Positions 21,687 to 28,524 of a stretch of DNA of 33,683 nucleotides are shown piece by piece; within the stretch, counting starts at the first letter, position 1, and each line of letters begins with the position of its first letter. The notes beneath the pieces were generated by a model that did no database searches, had not been told where the DNA came from, and saw nothing but the letters and a program-made list of their open reading frames with translations. A program made the position numbers and the translations under genes. Origin of the DNA: a virus; IMG/VR virus record IMGVR_UViG_3300044638_003806, positions 1 through 33,683 of that record; one strand, 5' to 3'.

Positions 21687-22108
21687 TATGTGCTTTACAG
21701 TTGAAAATATGCACTTTTTTTTGTGGTGTTTTTGGTACTTAAAATGCTAATTTCCAGGCTCTTGCGTTAGGATTCCAATAATGGCTCTAAAAAATGTTTG
21801 GAATGTTTTGAATAGGGTTTGTAGGTTTGCAGAGCATTCAACGGAATGGCGAACATTGAAAGATTGGTTATTACTCCGCAACTGAATAGTTATATGCCTT
21901 TACATATGTGAATATCTAAAGCGAGGAATTAAAGAGAGCAACTACCAACCTAATATAAATAACAAGAGGAGCAACCTACAACCTTGACTACACGAGTACA
22001 ATAAACGAACGGAGCAATCTTAATAGAGGAAACGAAAGTGTGAAGTAGGGACGCAAATAGCGGGAAAGCGTATAAAGTCCGCAGTTCTTTGACGTAATGG
22101 AAATAATC

Positions 22109-22162
22109 TGAAATGCTTGGAGAGATGTGTATACATCTGATGGTTCGATTCCATCCATTTCG
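22109..22162 (+). tRNA. tRNA-like fold without D arm (relic or novel element)
   Basis: GATGG-TTCGATT-CCATC (22139-22155) is a perfect T arm with a GGTTCGATTCC B-box. Acceptor strands TGAAATG (22109-22115) and CATTTCG (22156-22162) pair over 7 bp with one G-T. Between them AGATGT-GTAT-ACATCT (22123-22138) makes an anticodon-like hairpin. Only seven bases stand where the D arm should be and there is no variable loop. It cannot be an ordinary tRNA; a decayed tRNA gene or tRNA-like signal is possible. Confidence 0.3.
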
Positions 22163-22185
22163 CTATACTTAATACATAAAACAAA

Positions 22186-22350
22186 ATGAAAAAGTCAATT
22201 GCCTTCGAAACATTCTTATTCGCTTGTATGCTAATAAGCACAATCATCATTCTAATTTCAATGGTGGAGAGAGATGTTAACTTATGTGAATTCGCATTCT
22301 TTACCTTCCTTATATCTGCCGTATCACTAATCATTAAACTGAAGAAGTAA
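22186..22350 (+). CDS. Two-pass membrane protein, 54 aa
   Basis: It reads MKKSIAFETFLFACMLISTI and so on, with a first hydrophobic helix at about 8-25. A short polar turn (VERDVNLCE) is followed by a second helix to residue 50 and a basic KLKK end. It is the first gene of the rightward island, with an A-rich leader. Two short helices with a small turn fit a class II holin, but many phage membrane peptides look alike. It has no overlapping partner. Confidence 0.65.
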   Translation: MKKSIAFETFLFACMLISTIIILISMVERDVNLCEFAFFTFLISAVSLIIKLKK

Positions 22351-22422
22351 ATCAATCAAAAATTTTAAGATGCAGTCCAACTGGAAATTGCATAAACACT
22401 AACAAAATAATAAATTTAAGAC

Positions 22423-22932
22423 ATGGAAAAGAAAGTTTTCACAATCGATGGTACAAAGAAATTCACCTTTGTAGGTTACACTAATGGTAATCGTTGGAAC
22501 GGATGGTTTACTCCCTACTTCAGCGAGGAGACCACGAAGAGCATTTGCGCTGAACAAGATAAATTGATAGCGGAATTTGGAGAGGAAGCGTTTGTGAAGT
22601 TGTGGATTAACGAGGATGGATTCCTCTGCATCTCGGATGAGGGTGAGACATATGTTGTCTCTGAAGGTATTCAGTACATAGACGGAGTAAGACACTACTG
22701 TTTTGACATGGGTTGGGTTTGGGAAGAGGACAATACATTCGAAAGATTCCTTGAGGAATTAGATTCGTTCTCGGTTGACCTATTCAGTATGACCAACGAA
22801 GATATTATGTATGACTTAGGGTACTACATCAAAGAACTGAAGGAGTACGGAATTAAAGTTCAGATGTCTCCAAACGGAGCGACTCTGCTTCACAATGTAA
22901 CACAAGCAATCAATCAATTCATTAACCAATAA
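22423..22932 (+). CDS. Acidic hypothetical protein (WNGW type), 169 aa
   Basis: The N-terminal domain has FTIDGTKKFTFVGYTNG, then WNGWFTPYFSEE, then FGEEAFVKLWIN and a Glu-rich strand region. A short motif around MGWVWEEDNTF separates it from a helical C-terminal part. The V-G-Y-T-x-G-x-x-W-N-G-W pattern occurs in proteins of phages and plasmids of Bacteroidota. Function unknown. The leader TTTAAGAC ends one base before the ATG. It is the second gene of the island. Confidence 0.75.
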   Translation: MEKKVFTIDGTKKFTFVGYTNGNRWNGWFTPYFSEETTKSICAEQDKLIAEFGEEAFVKLWINEDGFLCISDEGETYVVSEGIQYIDGVRHYCFDMGWVWEEDNTFERFLEELDSFSVDLFSMTNEDIMYDLGYYIKELKEYGIKVQMSPNGATLLHNVTQAINQFINQ

Positions 22933-22943
22933 TTTTTAAGACC

Positions 22944-23285
22944 ATGACAAAGAGAGTAACCAAGAAGTACATCTACGAAGCGTTCGAGAAATACTATAGA
23001 ACTGCTGACTGCGATAGATACGGACAACTGAAGACGATAGATGTCTTTCAACTATTTCCAACATCTAAATGGGGAGTAGGAAAGATTGAAGGTGCTTTGC
23101 CTACTGAAGACTGCGTTGCGTACATCATCGCAAAGGATATGGTCACTGTAAATACTTACGGATATCAGTATGGAACTTACAAGGGGATAGCACCTTGGGG
23201 AACATTCAGAGATGCGAAGTTGGAGCAGATATGCAAGGAAGCATTTGCTCAAAACGAGTCAAGAAATAATTGTAACAATTGGTAA
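22944..23285 (+). CDS. Hypothetical protein, 113 aa
   Basis: It begins MTKRVTKKYIYEAFEKYYRT, a basic first helix. A central region is rich in Tyr and Gly (VNTYGYQYGTYKGIAPWG) and a helix EQICKEAFAQNESR leads to an Asn-rich end. Unlike its neighbours it is near neutral. The TTTAAGAC leader motif precedes the start by one base. I do not recognise a family. Confidence 0.7.
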   Translation: MTKRVTKKYIYEAFEKYYRTADCDRYGQLKTIDVFQLFPTSKWGVGKIEGALPTEDCVAYIIAKDMVTVNTYGYQYGTYKGIAPWGTFRDAKLEQICKEAFAQNESRNNCNNW

Positions 23286-23305
23286 TAAAAAAAACAAACA
23301 AGAAA

Positions 23306-23563
23306 ATGAAAGATTTAAGAATCCCTATGCTAAAGCAAGACGCTTCAGCGCAAGACATCATCAACTACCTAACTTGGTTAGAGAATTCACCTTACGCTTA
23401 TCACCTAGACGATTGTCCTACGGATATCATTTGGGAAGTTGAGACGAGTGAAGAATACGTTAACCTACTCAAATGGAATCACGATGTGATGTGGAGCAGT
23501 TGTATGGCTGACTTCCTTTGGGACAACTACGGAGAGAACATCTCTGAAGACGAAAATTTTTAA
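23306..23563 (+). CDS. Acidic hypothetical protein, 85 aa
   Basis: The start is ATG 23306 (MKDLRIPMLKQDASAQDII) in an A-rich leader; the frame upstream lies in the intergenic gap. The protein is rich in Asp, Glu, Trp and Tyr, with LTWLENSPYAYHLDDCP and a later LKWNHDVMWSSCMADFLWD. It ends NISEDENF. Predicted to be helical and acidic. No known family. Confidence 0.7.
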   Translation: MKDLRIPMLKQDASAQDIINYLTWLENSPYAYHLDDCPTDIIWEVETSEEYVNLLKWNHDVMWSSCMADFLWDNYGENISEDENF

Positions 23564-23583
23564 TCACCTAATGCCTGATCAGT

Positions 23584-24183
23584 ATGAAAAGCACAATGAA
23601 ATTAGAGAAATCCATCTTCATTTTTGATGGTCACAACGGAACTTATATCCCACAATTGTTTGCAGAGGAGATGATACATCCTTCGTGCCTATATGAATTC
23701 AATACGGAGAGAGGAGATGCCTTGTTAACTGAGATGTTGAATGACCTAATCCAAGGGAGAGACAACGAATACTATTGGGACAATTGGAATACTATCATCT
23801 CTCACTACAACGAGATGCGTAAAATTGGAACGAACGAATTGTTCTACCTAACGCAAACTGAGGATGGTGACCTTTGGTTAGTTCACGAGGATGAACTTGA
23901 GGAATGGAATGAGTACGAAAGCGGAGAGCAGAAAGACTACAACCAATTCGTGCTTGTTGTAAGCGAAGTAGAAGAGCAATTAGGTAATTACTATTGCTAC
24001 ATCGAAGATTGGAAAGGAGATGTTGTTTGGGAATGTGACGATGAGGGGGTTGCCGATTTTAAATCTGACGGTACTCTGGTCAACCTTCCGCACGAAGACC
24101 TTGACCTTTTACTCACCTACCTACGCTCTATAGATAGACTTGGAGCAGAATCAAAATTAAGACTTAGTAATTCAATCCTTTAA
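23584..24183 (+). CDS. Strongly acidic hypothetical protein, 199 aa
   Basis: It begins MKSTMKLEKSIFIFDGHNGT, followed by YIPQLFAEEM, a D-G-H-N-G-x-Y-I-P-Q-x-F-A pattern I associate with small Bacteroidota phage and plasmid proteins. Asp and Glu greatly outnumber Lys and Arg, with stretches such as HEDELEEWNEYESGEQKD and WECDDEGVADF. Many Trp and Tyr residues suggest a compact fold. Acidic, aromatic-rich proteins from phages often mimic DNA (Ocr, Arn, Gam); that is only a possibility here. Confidence 0.72.
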   Translation: MKSTMKLEKSIFIFDGHNGTYIPQLFAEEMIHPSCLYEFNTERGDALLTEMLNDLIQGRDNEYYWDNWNTIISHYNEMRKIGTNELFYLTQTEDGDLWLVHEDELEEWNEYESGEQKDYNQFVLVVSEVEEQLGNYYCYIEDWKGDVVWECDDEGVADFKSDGTLVNLPHEDLDLLLTYLRSIDRLGAESKLRLSNSIL

Positions 24184-24197
24184 TCCCTTTTAAGAAA

Positions 24198-24473
24198 ATG
24201 AAGACAACACATCAAGACAAAGTAATGAATGCCGTTAACGATATTTGTTACGACATCAATCGCAGAATTTTGCACATGGATTATCAGCAAGAGAAATCAA
24301 TTCGAGAATATCTTGAGAACGAATTCGACAACTATCAGCGAGACTGCGAACAATTTATGTTATGCGATTTCGAGATTCGAGACATTGCTCACATTCTAGA
24401 TATAAACACAACTTGCATACTAGACATTTTAGTGGATCTCGGATTTGCAGCTTACGAAGAGGAAGAGAACTAA
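24198..24473 (+). CDS. Acidic helical protein, 91 aa
   Basis: I count about 21 Asp/Glu against 8 Lys/Arg. It starts MKTTHQDKVMNAVNDICYDI and is probably all-helical. It has a likely helix-turn-helix-like part near FEIRDIAHILDINTTCILDI and an E-E-E-E end. Five cysteines are spread along the chain. If the helix-turn-helix is real it could be a regulator; the negative charge argues for protein rather than DNA binding. Confidence 0.7.
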   Translation: MKTTHQDKVMNAVNDICYDINRRILHMDYQQEKSIREYLENEFDNYQRDCEQFMLCDFEIRDIAHILDINTTCILDILVDLGFAAYEEEEN

Positions 24474-24509
24474 TCAAAATCAAAATCAATAATTAAAACT
24501 TAAAGACAA

Positions 24510-25391
24510 GTGAAAAACACAAATTTAAATTGGGGGATTCCTGGCGAAGACCAAACGGTGAACGGATACACTAACATTGAAACCTTCACAATGATTTCAC
24601 ACATCCACAATAACCAAGATTGGATAGAAGATGCATTCGACAACATCAGAAGGTATAACAATCCAAACAACTTGAAAGCAAATTTTCAAGAGGAGATATT
24701 TAACGGAAGAGCGTTGTCGGATATATTTGGTCTAATGTCCTTCGATAGAATCAATTTTGAAGAGATATTCGAGAGCATGAAAGAGATGATGCCGAAAGAG
24801 GAGAAGTTCACCATTGGTGACTATCTGATGATTGTGGACGGAGAAGGACTGAAGTTCGGATGGAAAGGTAGAATCTTCCAACACGATTGTACTTATAGAG
24901 AAGCATTCGCAAGAGCAGAAGAGATTTGTGTTGAGGATTGTGCTTGTGGTAGAGTATACAACGTGAATCAGAATCGTTTCGTGAAGGTAACACACCAATG
25001 GAGATTCGTTGAGGAATCAGATAGATGGATATCTGAATGGAAAAACGAGAACTATGAGATTGTCGGAATCAATTACTTCCAAGGTCACGATTCCTTCGAT
25101 GACCTTCAAGATGACTTCTTCTTGCCTGATCTGAAACTTACTGAAAAAGTATTGGCGAAGCATATGCCTACTGACGATGCTATTTGGTCAGTCTTCCACG
25201 AGGAGAATATCAGCAAGGAAGAATTGATTGAGAGACTCTATTTGGCTCACGCACAAGCAACATTCTTGTTTGACCAATTGATTGAACTATGTAATGGTGA
25301 AGATAACAAAATGGTCATGGAACTATTTTACTCGCACAACATCAAGATACTTACTGACCTAACAACTGACGAATACAAATTTGACAAGTAA
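24510..25391 (+). CDS. DUF7249-like acidic protein, 293 aa (GTG start)
   Basis: The largest product of the island begins at a GTG, with TTAAAGAC just before it. Residues 18-40 read NGYTNIETFTMISHIHNN, resembling the N-G-x-x-N-x-E-T-W pattern of DUF7249-type phage and plasmid proteins. The middle has FTIGDYLMIVDGEGLKFGWK and a Cys-containing EEICVEDCACGRVYNV. The C-terminal third is helical and acidic. It may be a two-domain protein. Function unknown. The gene after it starts one base beyond the stop. Confidence 0.72.
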   Translation: MKNTNLNWGIPGEDQTVNGYTNIETFTMISHIHNNQDWIEDAFDNIRRYNNPNNLKANFQEEIFNGRALSDIFGLMSFDRINFEEIFESMKEMMPKEEKFTIGDYLMIVDGEGLKFGWKGRIFQHDCTYREAFARAEEICVEDCACGRVYNVNQNRFVKVTHQWRFVEESDRWISEWKNENYEIVGINYFQGHDSFDDLQDDFFLPDLKLTEKVLAKHMPTDDAIWSVFHEENISKEELIERLYLAHAQATFLFDQLIELCNGEDNKMVMELFYSHNIKILTDLTTDEYKFDK

Positions 25392-25392
25392 T

Positions 25393-25719
25393 ATGAAAAC
25401 AATAGAACTAAACACAAACGAGATAGAGAGAATCGCAATCATTCTCAACGATTATCTAAATGAGCAAGAGCCTGGTCTGATAGATTTGGATAGAGACTTC
25501 GTGTTGGATGACAAGACATTCGTCATCATTTGGATTGAAGGAAGGTATTCAATTGACCAATCCTTTCGACAAGGACAAATGCAGCAGAGACTTGAATTCG
25601 AATGCGAGACATTCCTTGTTCACGATGCCGATGACAACGAGCATCCACAAGAATGCGAATTACTATCATTCTCGGATAGCGAGACTTATTTCAGTCAAGG
25701 AAACGGATATTACATTTAA
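25393..25719 (+). CDS. Acidic hypothetical protein, 108 aa
   Basis: Starting at ATG 25393 (MKTIELNTNEIERIAIILND), with one base between it and the previous stop. It has a helix, then a beta region DKTFVIIWIEGRYSIDQSF, an acidic HDADDNEHPQECE and an end ETYFSQGNGYYI. Predicted alpha-beta and acidic. It is not recognised. The tight spacing implies shared translation with the DUF7249-like protein. Confidence 0.72.
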   Translation: MKTIELNTNEIERIAIILNDYLNEQEPGLIDLDRDFVLDDKTFVIIWIEGRYSIDQSFRQGQMQQRLEFECETFLVHDADDNEHPQECELLSFSDSETYFSQGNGYYI

Positions 25720-25732
25720 TAAATCAAACCAA

Positions 25733-25987
25733 GTGAAAAAGAACAATCAGAACGAAACGCTTAATTCACGCATTGCGGAACTGCGTTGCATCCAAGAACA
25801 AGAAATCCAAAACAACTTCGCCAATGGTGACCTTTGGAACAACTGCGAAGATGCTATTTGGTGTCTCGGTAGATTCGGACAAGAGAACTTCCCCAAGTCT
25901 ACCTACAATGAGAACGGTGTAAAAAATGGATATGAACTAAATGACGGAACACAAGTTCATTTCGGATGGAGTATTAATAATCAATAA
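25733..25987 (+). CDS. Hypothetical protein, 84 aa (GTG start)
   Basis: I choose GTG 25733, since its context AAGTGAAAAA is nearly the same as that of the other GTG gene in the island at 24510; a longer frame would overlap the previous gene by over 200 bases. The product starts MKKNNQNETLNSRIAELR and has a DLWNNCEDAIWCLGRFGQ helix. It ends in a beta hairpin with DGTQVHFGWSINN. Not recognised. Confidence 0.62.
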   Translation: MKKNNQNETLNSRIAELRCIQEQEIQNNFANGDLWNNCEDAIWCLGRFGQENFPKSTYNENGVKNGYELNDGTQVHFGWSINNQ

Positions 25988-26029
25988 AAAAAACAACAAA
26001 TCAAATCAATAATTAAACAATCAGAAAAA

Positions 26030-26440
26030 ATGGAGAAATTTAGAATCACAAGGCATTCATGCATCACCACACTGGACTCTTATGAGCATGGAGAACAACA
26101 AGAAGTCAACGCTCACACGATTGAGCGACACGAGGAATTCGATTCGATGGAGCAGCTTTTTGAACATCTTAATGCCCACATTGGAGCAGACTACAACGCT
26201 GACGATTTTGAGATTACTGAAGAAGCAATCTATACGGATGTCCTCTGCAAATATGTCAACGGTTTTTACTTCAGAGCATCCATTCAAGATGTCTCTCTTT
26301 GGAGACAAGGTCTAATTGACCTTTACAATTGTCACCACATATTCTATGTGGAGAGAATCATCAAGTTGAAGTTCACGAAGGAAGACGATAAAGAATCTCT
26401 CTTCAGCATATTAGGTAACGCATTAAATCCAAACAACTAA
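26030..26440 (+). CDS. Acidic hypothetical protein, 136 aa
   Basis: It begins MEKFRITRHSCITTLDSYEH and is rich in Glu, His and Asp through EFDSMEQLFEHLNAHIGAD. A beta-rich part VLCKYVNGFYFRASIQD is followed by a basic strand-helix end. A helix with regularly spaced His and Glu could bind a metal, but no known site is seen. A-rich leader; 42 bases separate it from the gene before. Confidence 0.72.
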   Translation: MEKFRITRHSCITTLDSYEHGEQQEVNAHTIERHEEFDSMEQLFEHLNAHIGADYNADDFEITEEAIYTDVLCKYVNGFYFRASIQDVSLWRQGLIDLYNCHHIFYVERIIKLKFTKEDDKESLFSILGNALNPNN

Positions 26441-26452
26441 AAACATAAGACG

Positions 26453-26734
26453 ATGGATAAAATTAAATGGGCGAGAAAAGACTCTGCAACTGGCAAAGGA
26501 ATGGACAAAGGTTATTGCGTCTACGATGGTGATGCCTACTTCGTGAATGAATCTGACCTAATCAAGTACTTGCGAGAGCAGAATGTTGACGAATACAACG
26601 AACTATCGGACGAATTTCTTCTGAAGGAAGCATACGAATGCGAGGACTACTACTTTACTGAATGGGACATTGAAGATAGTGATTACTACTACGAAGAACA
26701 AGCGGACGGAACATTAATAGAAATCAATAAATAA
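26453..26734 (+). CDS. Very acidic protein, 93 aa (possible DNA mimic)
   Basis: I count about 26 Asp/Glu and only 10 Lys/Arg, so the net charge is near -16. Most of the positive residues are at the N-terminus (MDKIKWARKDSATGKGMDKG). The C-terminal half is a run of Asp, Glu and Tyr such as ECEDYYFTEWDIEDSDYYYE. Size and charge resemble phage DNA mimics that block restriction enzymes or polymerase, although the sequence matches none that I know. ATAAGAC precedes the start. Confidence 0.72.
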   Translation: MDKIKWARKDSATGKGMDKGYCVYDGDAYFVNESDLIKYLREQNVDEYNELSDEFLLKEAYECEDYYFTEWDIEDSDYYYEEQADGTLIEINK

Positions 26735-26743
26735 ATCAAAACA

Positions 26744-27175
26744 ATGAAAAAAGAAATCACAGAAAAACATTTGCAAATTATCAATCAACTTGCAATGCAA
26801 GTCCTGATCAACTTGACTGAACAAAACATATTCGACAAGGATTCAGAAATCTTTGAAGACTTGAAGAGCATCACTAAACTTTGTCAACTTCCCGAAACGA
26901 TATCTGATTACGCAGAAGAGAAACCAATTCGAATGAAGACCTTGAATGTAGTCAAGGCATCTCGATTCCTTGATTGGTATTTCTCTGATGCGTCAGAGAT
27001 ACGAGAATTCGGAAGTGCAATGGTTGAGCAATTAGAGACATTTGGTACGGCAGATATTTCAGTAGAGCAATTGTTTGACGGATGCGGATACATTCCTCAA
27101 GACATTTGTGATTACGCTGAAGGGGATGAGGAATACTCTCCATCGGATATAGAATTGATTAATGACCTTAAATAA
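26744..27175 (+). CDS. Acidic helical protein, 143 aa
   Basis: It starts MKKEITEKHLQIINQLAMQV and is largely helical, with KDSEIFEDLKSITKLCQLPE, then FLDWYFSDASEIREFGSAMV, and an acidic end DYAEGDEEYSPSDIE. It is spaced nine bases from the gene before. There is no recognised domain. Like its neighbours it has a high content of Asp, Glu and aromatic residues. Confidence 0.7.
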   Translation: MKKEITEKHLQIINQLAMQVLINLTEQNIFDKDSEIFEDLKSITKLCQLPETISDYAEEKPIRMKTLNVVKASRFLDWYFSDASEIREFGSAMVEQLETFGTADISVEQLFDGCGYIPQDICDYAEGDEEYSPSDIELINDLK

Positions 27176-27196
27176 TAACTTAACACAATAAATAAC

Positions 27197-27559
27197 ATGG
27201 GATTTTTTAGTTGGAAAACAAGCGACACGAATCGCTCAATCAGTAACACATACTCAAACAAAGGAACATTCAGAGTAGTAATGCTAATGCCTAACGGAGA
27301 CAAGTTTGTCGAAGAGGATTACGAAGGATACGGTGTATTCGGAGGAATTGATTTTTACGATGCCGTCTACGAGCTTAACAAGGACAATCCAAACTTTGCT
27401 GATATCATTTCGGCTGAACGAGAGAAGAGGAGCATAGGAATTGACTTGGCTTTCAATCACAAAGGGATTATCTTCCCAAGATTCGTAGAGGATGACTCTC
27501 TCGCCTGGGGTGATGTAGAAGATTCAAAGAACTGCCCATCGCAAGGATTCTTCAATTAA
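27197..27559 (+). CDS. Conserved protein of the MGFFSWKTSDT type, 120 aa
   Basis: It opens MGFFSWKTSDTNRSISN and then has VVMLMPNGDKFVEEDYEGYG and VFGGIDFYDAVYELN. The arrangement G-F-F-S-W-x-T-x-D-T-x-x-S-I and Y-E-G-Y-G-V-F-G-G-x-D is one I recognise across phages and mobile elements of several bacterial groups, of unknown function. The C-terminal part repeats short acidic stretches. This is one of the few proteins of the island with relatives I can recall. Confidence 0.8.
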   Translation: MGFFSWKTSDTNRSISNTYSNKGTFRVVMLMPNGDKFVEEDYEGYGVFGGIDFYDAVYELNKDNPNFADIISAEREKRSIGIDLAFNHKGIIFPRFVEDDSLAWGDVEDSKNCPSQGFFN

Positions 27560-27572
27560 TAATAAGAAACAC

Positions 27573-27821
27573 ATGAAAAACTATTGGACAAAACAAGCCG
27601 AACAAATGTTAGTCGGTAAGGTCATTAAATCAGTAAGGTTTATGACAAAAGAAGAAATCGAAATGAACGGATGGTACAACAGCACAATCGTTATCACCTT
27701 GGATGATGGGGTTGAAATATATCCATCGCAAGACGAGGAAGGAAATGATGTCGGGGTGCTATGCCTCACCCACAAGAATCAGTTCGGGTTGATTCCTAAA
27801 CTATCGGGGGACGAAATATGA
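27573..27821 (+). CDS. Small beta-rich protein, 82 aa
   Basis: It reads MKNYWTKQAEQMLVGKVIKS, then FMTKEEIEMNGW, then STIVITLDDGVEIYPSQDEE, ending LIPKLSGDEI. The pattern of a first helix, G-K-x-I-x-x-V, then a beta hairpin with D-D-G-x-x-I-x-P-S-x-D-E-E-G-N-D is common in small phage proteins. It overlaps the membrane gene that follows by four bases (ATGA). Confidence 0.75.
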   Translation: MKNYWTKQAEQMLVGKVIKSVRFMTKEEIEMNGWYNSTIVITLDDGVEIYPSQDEEGNDVGVLCLTHKNQFGLIPKLSGDEI

Positions 27822-27967
27822 GTAACCTATTTGACAAAGTGATGGTGGTGGTATACATCGTCTTGCTCCTGGTCTTATTCGTAGCATTGCTCACCAAGTC
27901 TATCGGAGTCATATGCGTAGCAGCAATAATGCTCCCGATAGTTCATATCATCTGCAATCTCGAATGA
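27818..27967 (+). CDS. Two-pass membrane peptide, 49 aa
   Basis: It reads MSNLFDKVMVVVYIVLLLVL and continues with FVALL, then a short turn TKSIG and a second hydrophobic segment to residue 45, ending CNLE. Both ends are short, so two membrane helices with a tight turn are predicted. It is the last gene before a strong terminator. A holin-like role is possible, given the spanin-like genes 3 kb downstream, but other membrane roles cannot be excluded. Confidence 0.65.
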   Translation: MSNLFDKVMVVVYIVLLLVLFVALLTKSIGVICVAAIMLPIVHIICNLE

Positions 27968-27989
27968 GAATTTAATCATGGATAATCTT

Positions 27990-28024
27990 AAAAGGATGTT
28001 GTTAATTCAGCATCCTTTTTTTTT
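27990..28024 (+). terminator. Rho-independent terminator closing the acidic island
   Basis: AAAAGGATG (27990-27998) pairs with CATCCTTTT (28011-28019), followed by TTTTT. A 9-bp stem with a 12-base loop. The stretch 28025-28150 beyond it holds no gene that I can see. Confidence 0.93.
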
Positions 28025-28155
28025 GTGCCTAATTTTCAGAGGGTTATACCTTATTTGAGCCAATCCTGGTCCTCCTGATCTGATTTTCGCCTGATCACCT
28101 GGCGTTTTCAAAAAAATTACTATCACTTTCTGCAATAGGCAAGACGGTGCAAAGT

Positions 28156-28186
28156 TTTGATTTTATTGGCATTTATAGTACATTTG
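28156..28186 (+). promoter_or_regulatory. Strong Bacteroidota-type promoter for the recombination operon
   Basis: TTTG (28156-28159), 19 bases, TACATTTG (28179-28186): an exact consensus match just after the terminator. It lies inside the open frame that begins with GTG 28147, which argues that translation begins later, at ATG 28288. Confidence 0.85.
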
Positions 28187-28287
28187 GTTTGGAAAAACTT
28201 CTCGCACACATTTTACACCACAAGAATAGTTTGGATACCACGCAAGACAACAAGACACAGAAAAAGGTTATTGGAGATTCCCTATTG

Positions 28288-28524
28288 ATGTCCTTTATTA
28301 AGATCTGCCGTTCTCATGCAGATGTGTTAAACATGGCTTATATTAACCATATGTGCGGTAACGGACAGCGTTGGATGAGCGATATTGTGGGTAGAAAGAA
28401 GCCAATCAGAGACCGAGACAAGGTCATGAAGGTCATCAATTCCATCCTCCAATATTGTGACGAGGTAGAGGAAATGAGAGAGAAAATTGAACGCCTAAAG
28501 CATGAAATCGAAGCACAAGTATAG
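28288..28524 (+). CDS. Hypothetical helical protein, 78 aa
   Basis: The frame is open from GTG 28147, but an exact promoter at 28156-28186 lies inside it, so I choose the first in-frame ATG after the promoter, at 28288. TTGGAG stands about 10 bases before it. The product MSFIKICRSHADVLNMAYIN continues with GNGQRWMSDIVGRKKPIRDR and ends in a coiled-coil VEEMREKIERLKHEIEAQ. It overlaps the next gene by 23 bases. Not recognised. If the start is really 28147, the protein has 47 extra residues. Confidence 0.65.
   Translation: MSFIKICRSHADVLNMAYINHMCGNGQRWMSDIVGRKKPIRDRDKVMKVINSILQYCDEVEEMREKIERLKHEIEAQV

Larger units (their letters stand above)
20895..22185. other. 1.3-kb gene-free region, candidate origin or cis-acting locus
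   Basis: No open frame here has a believable start, length or composition. The left part has long C runs (20989-20996, 21231-21237) and G runs (21114-21117, 21123-21126, 21148-21152, 21168-21173), unusual for this AT-rich genome. The middle has iteron-like repeats (21428-21562) and a compound stem-loop (21623-21686). The right part has GAGCAAC-type short repeats near 21936, 21969 and 22012, and a tRNA-like fold at 22109. It lies between a terminator and the acidic-protein island. An origin, packaging signal or noncoding RNA locus are all possible. Confidence 0.6.

Noticed and set aside
22093-22163. An ordinary full-length tRNA using CGTAATG (22093-22099) as acceptor strand
   Set aside because: It needs one mismatch in the acceptor, has no D arm, and the only anticodon-like hairpin leaves no variable loop.
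22186-27967. The acidic island as a toxin-antitoxin or CRISPR-related locus
   Set aside because: No repeat-spacer structure, no nuclease motif and no two-gene toxin-antitoxin layout are visible.
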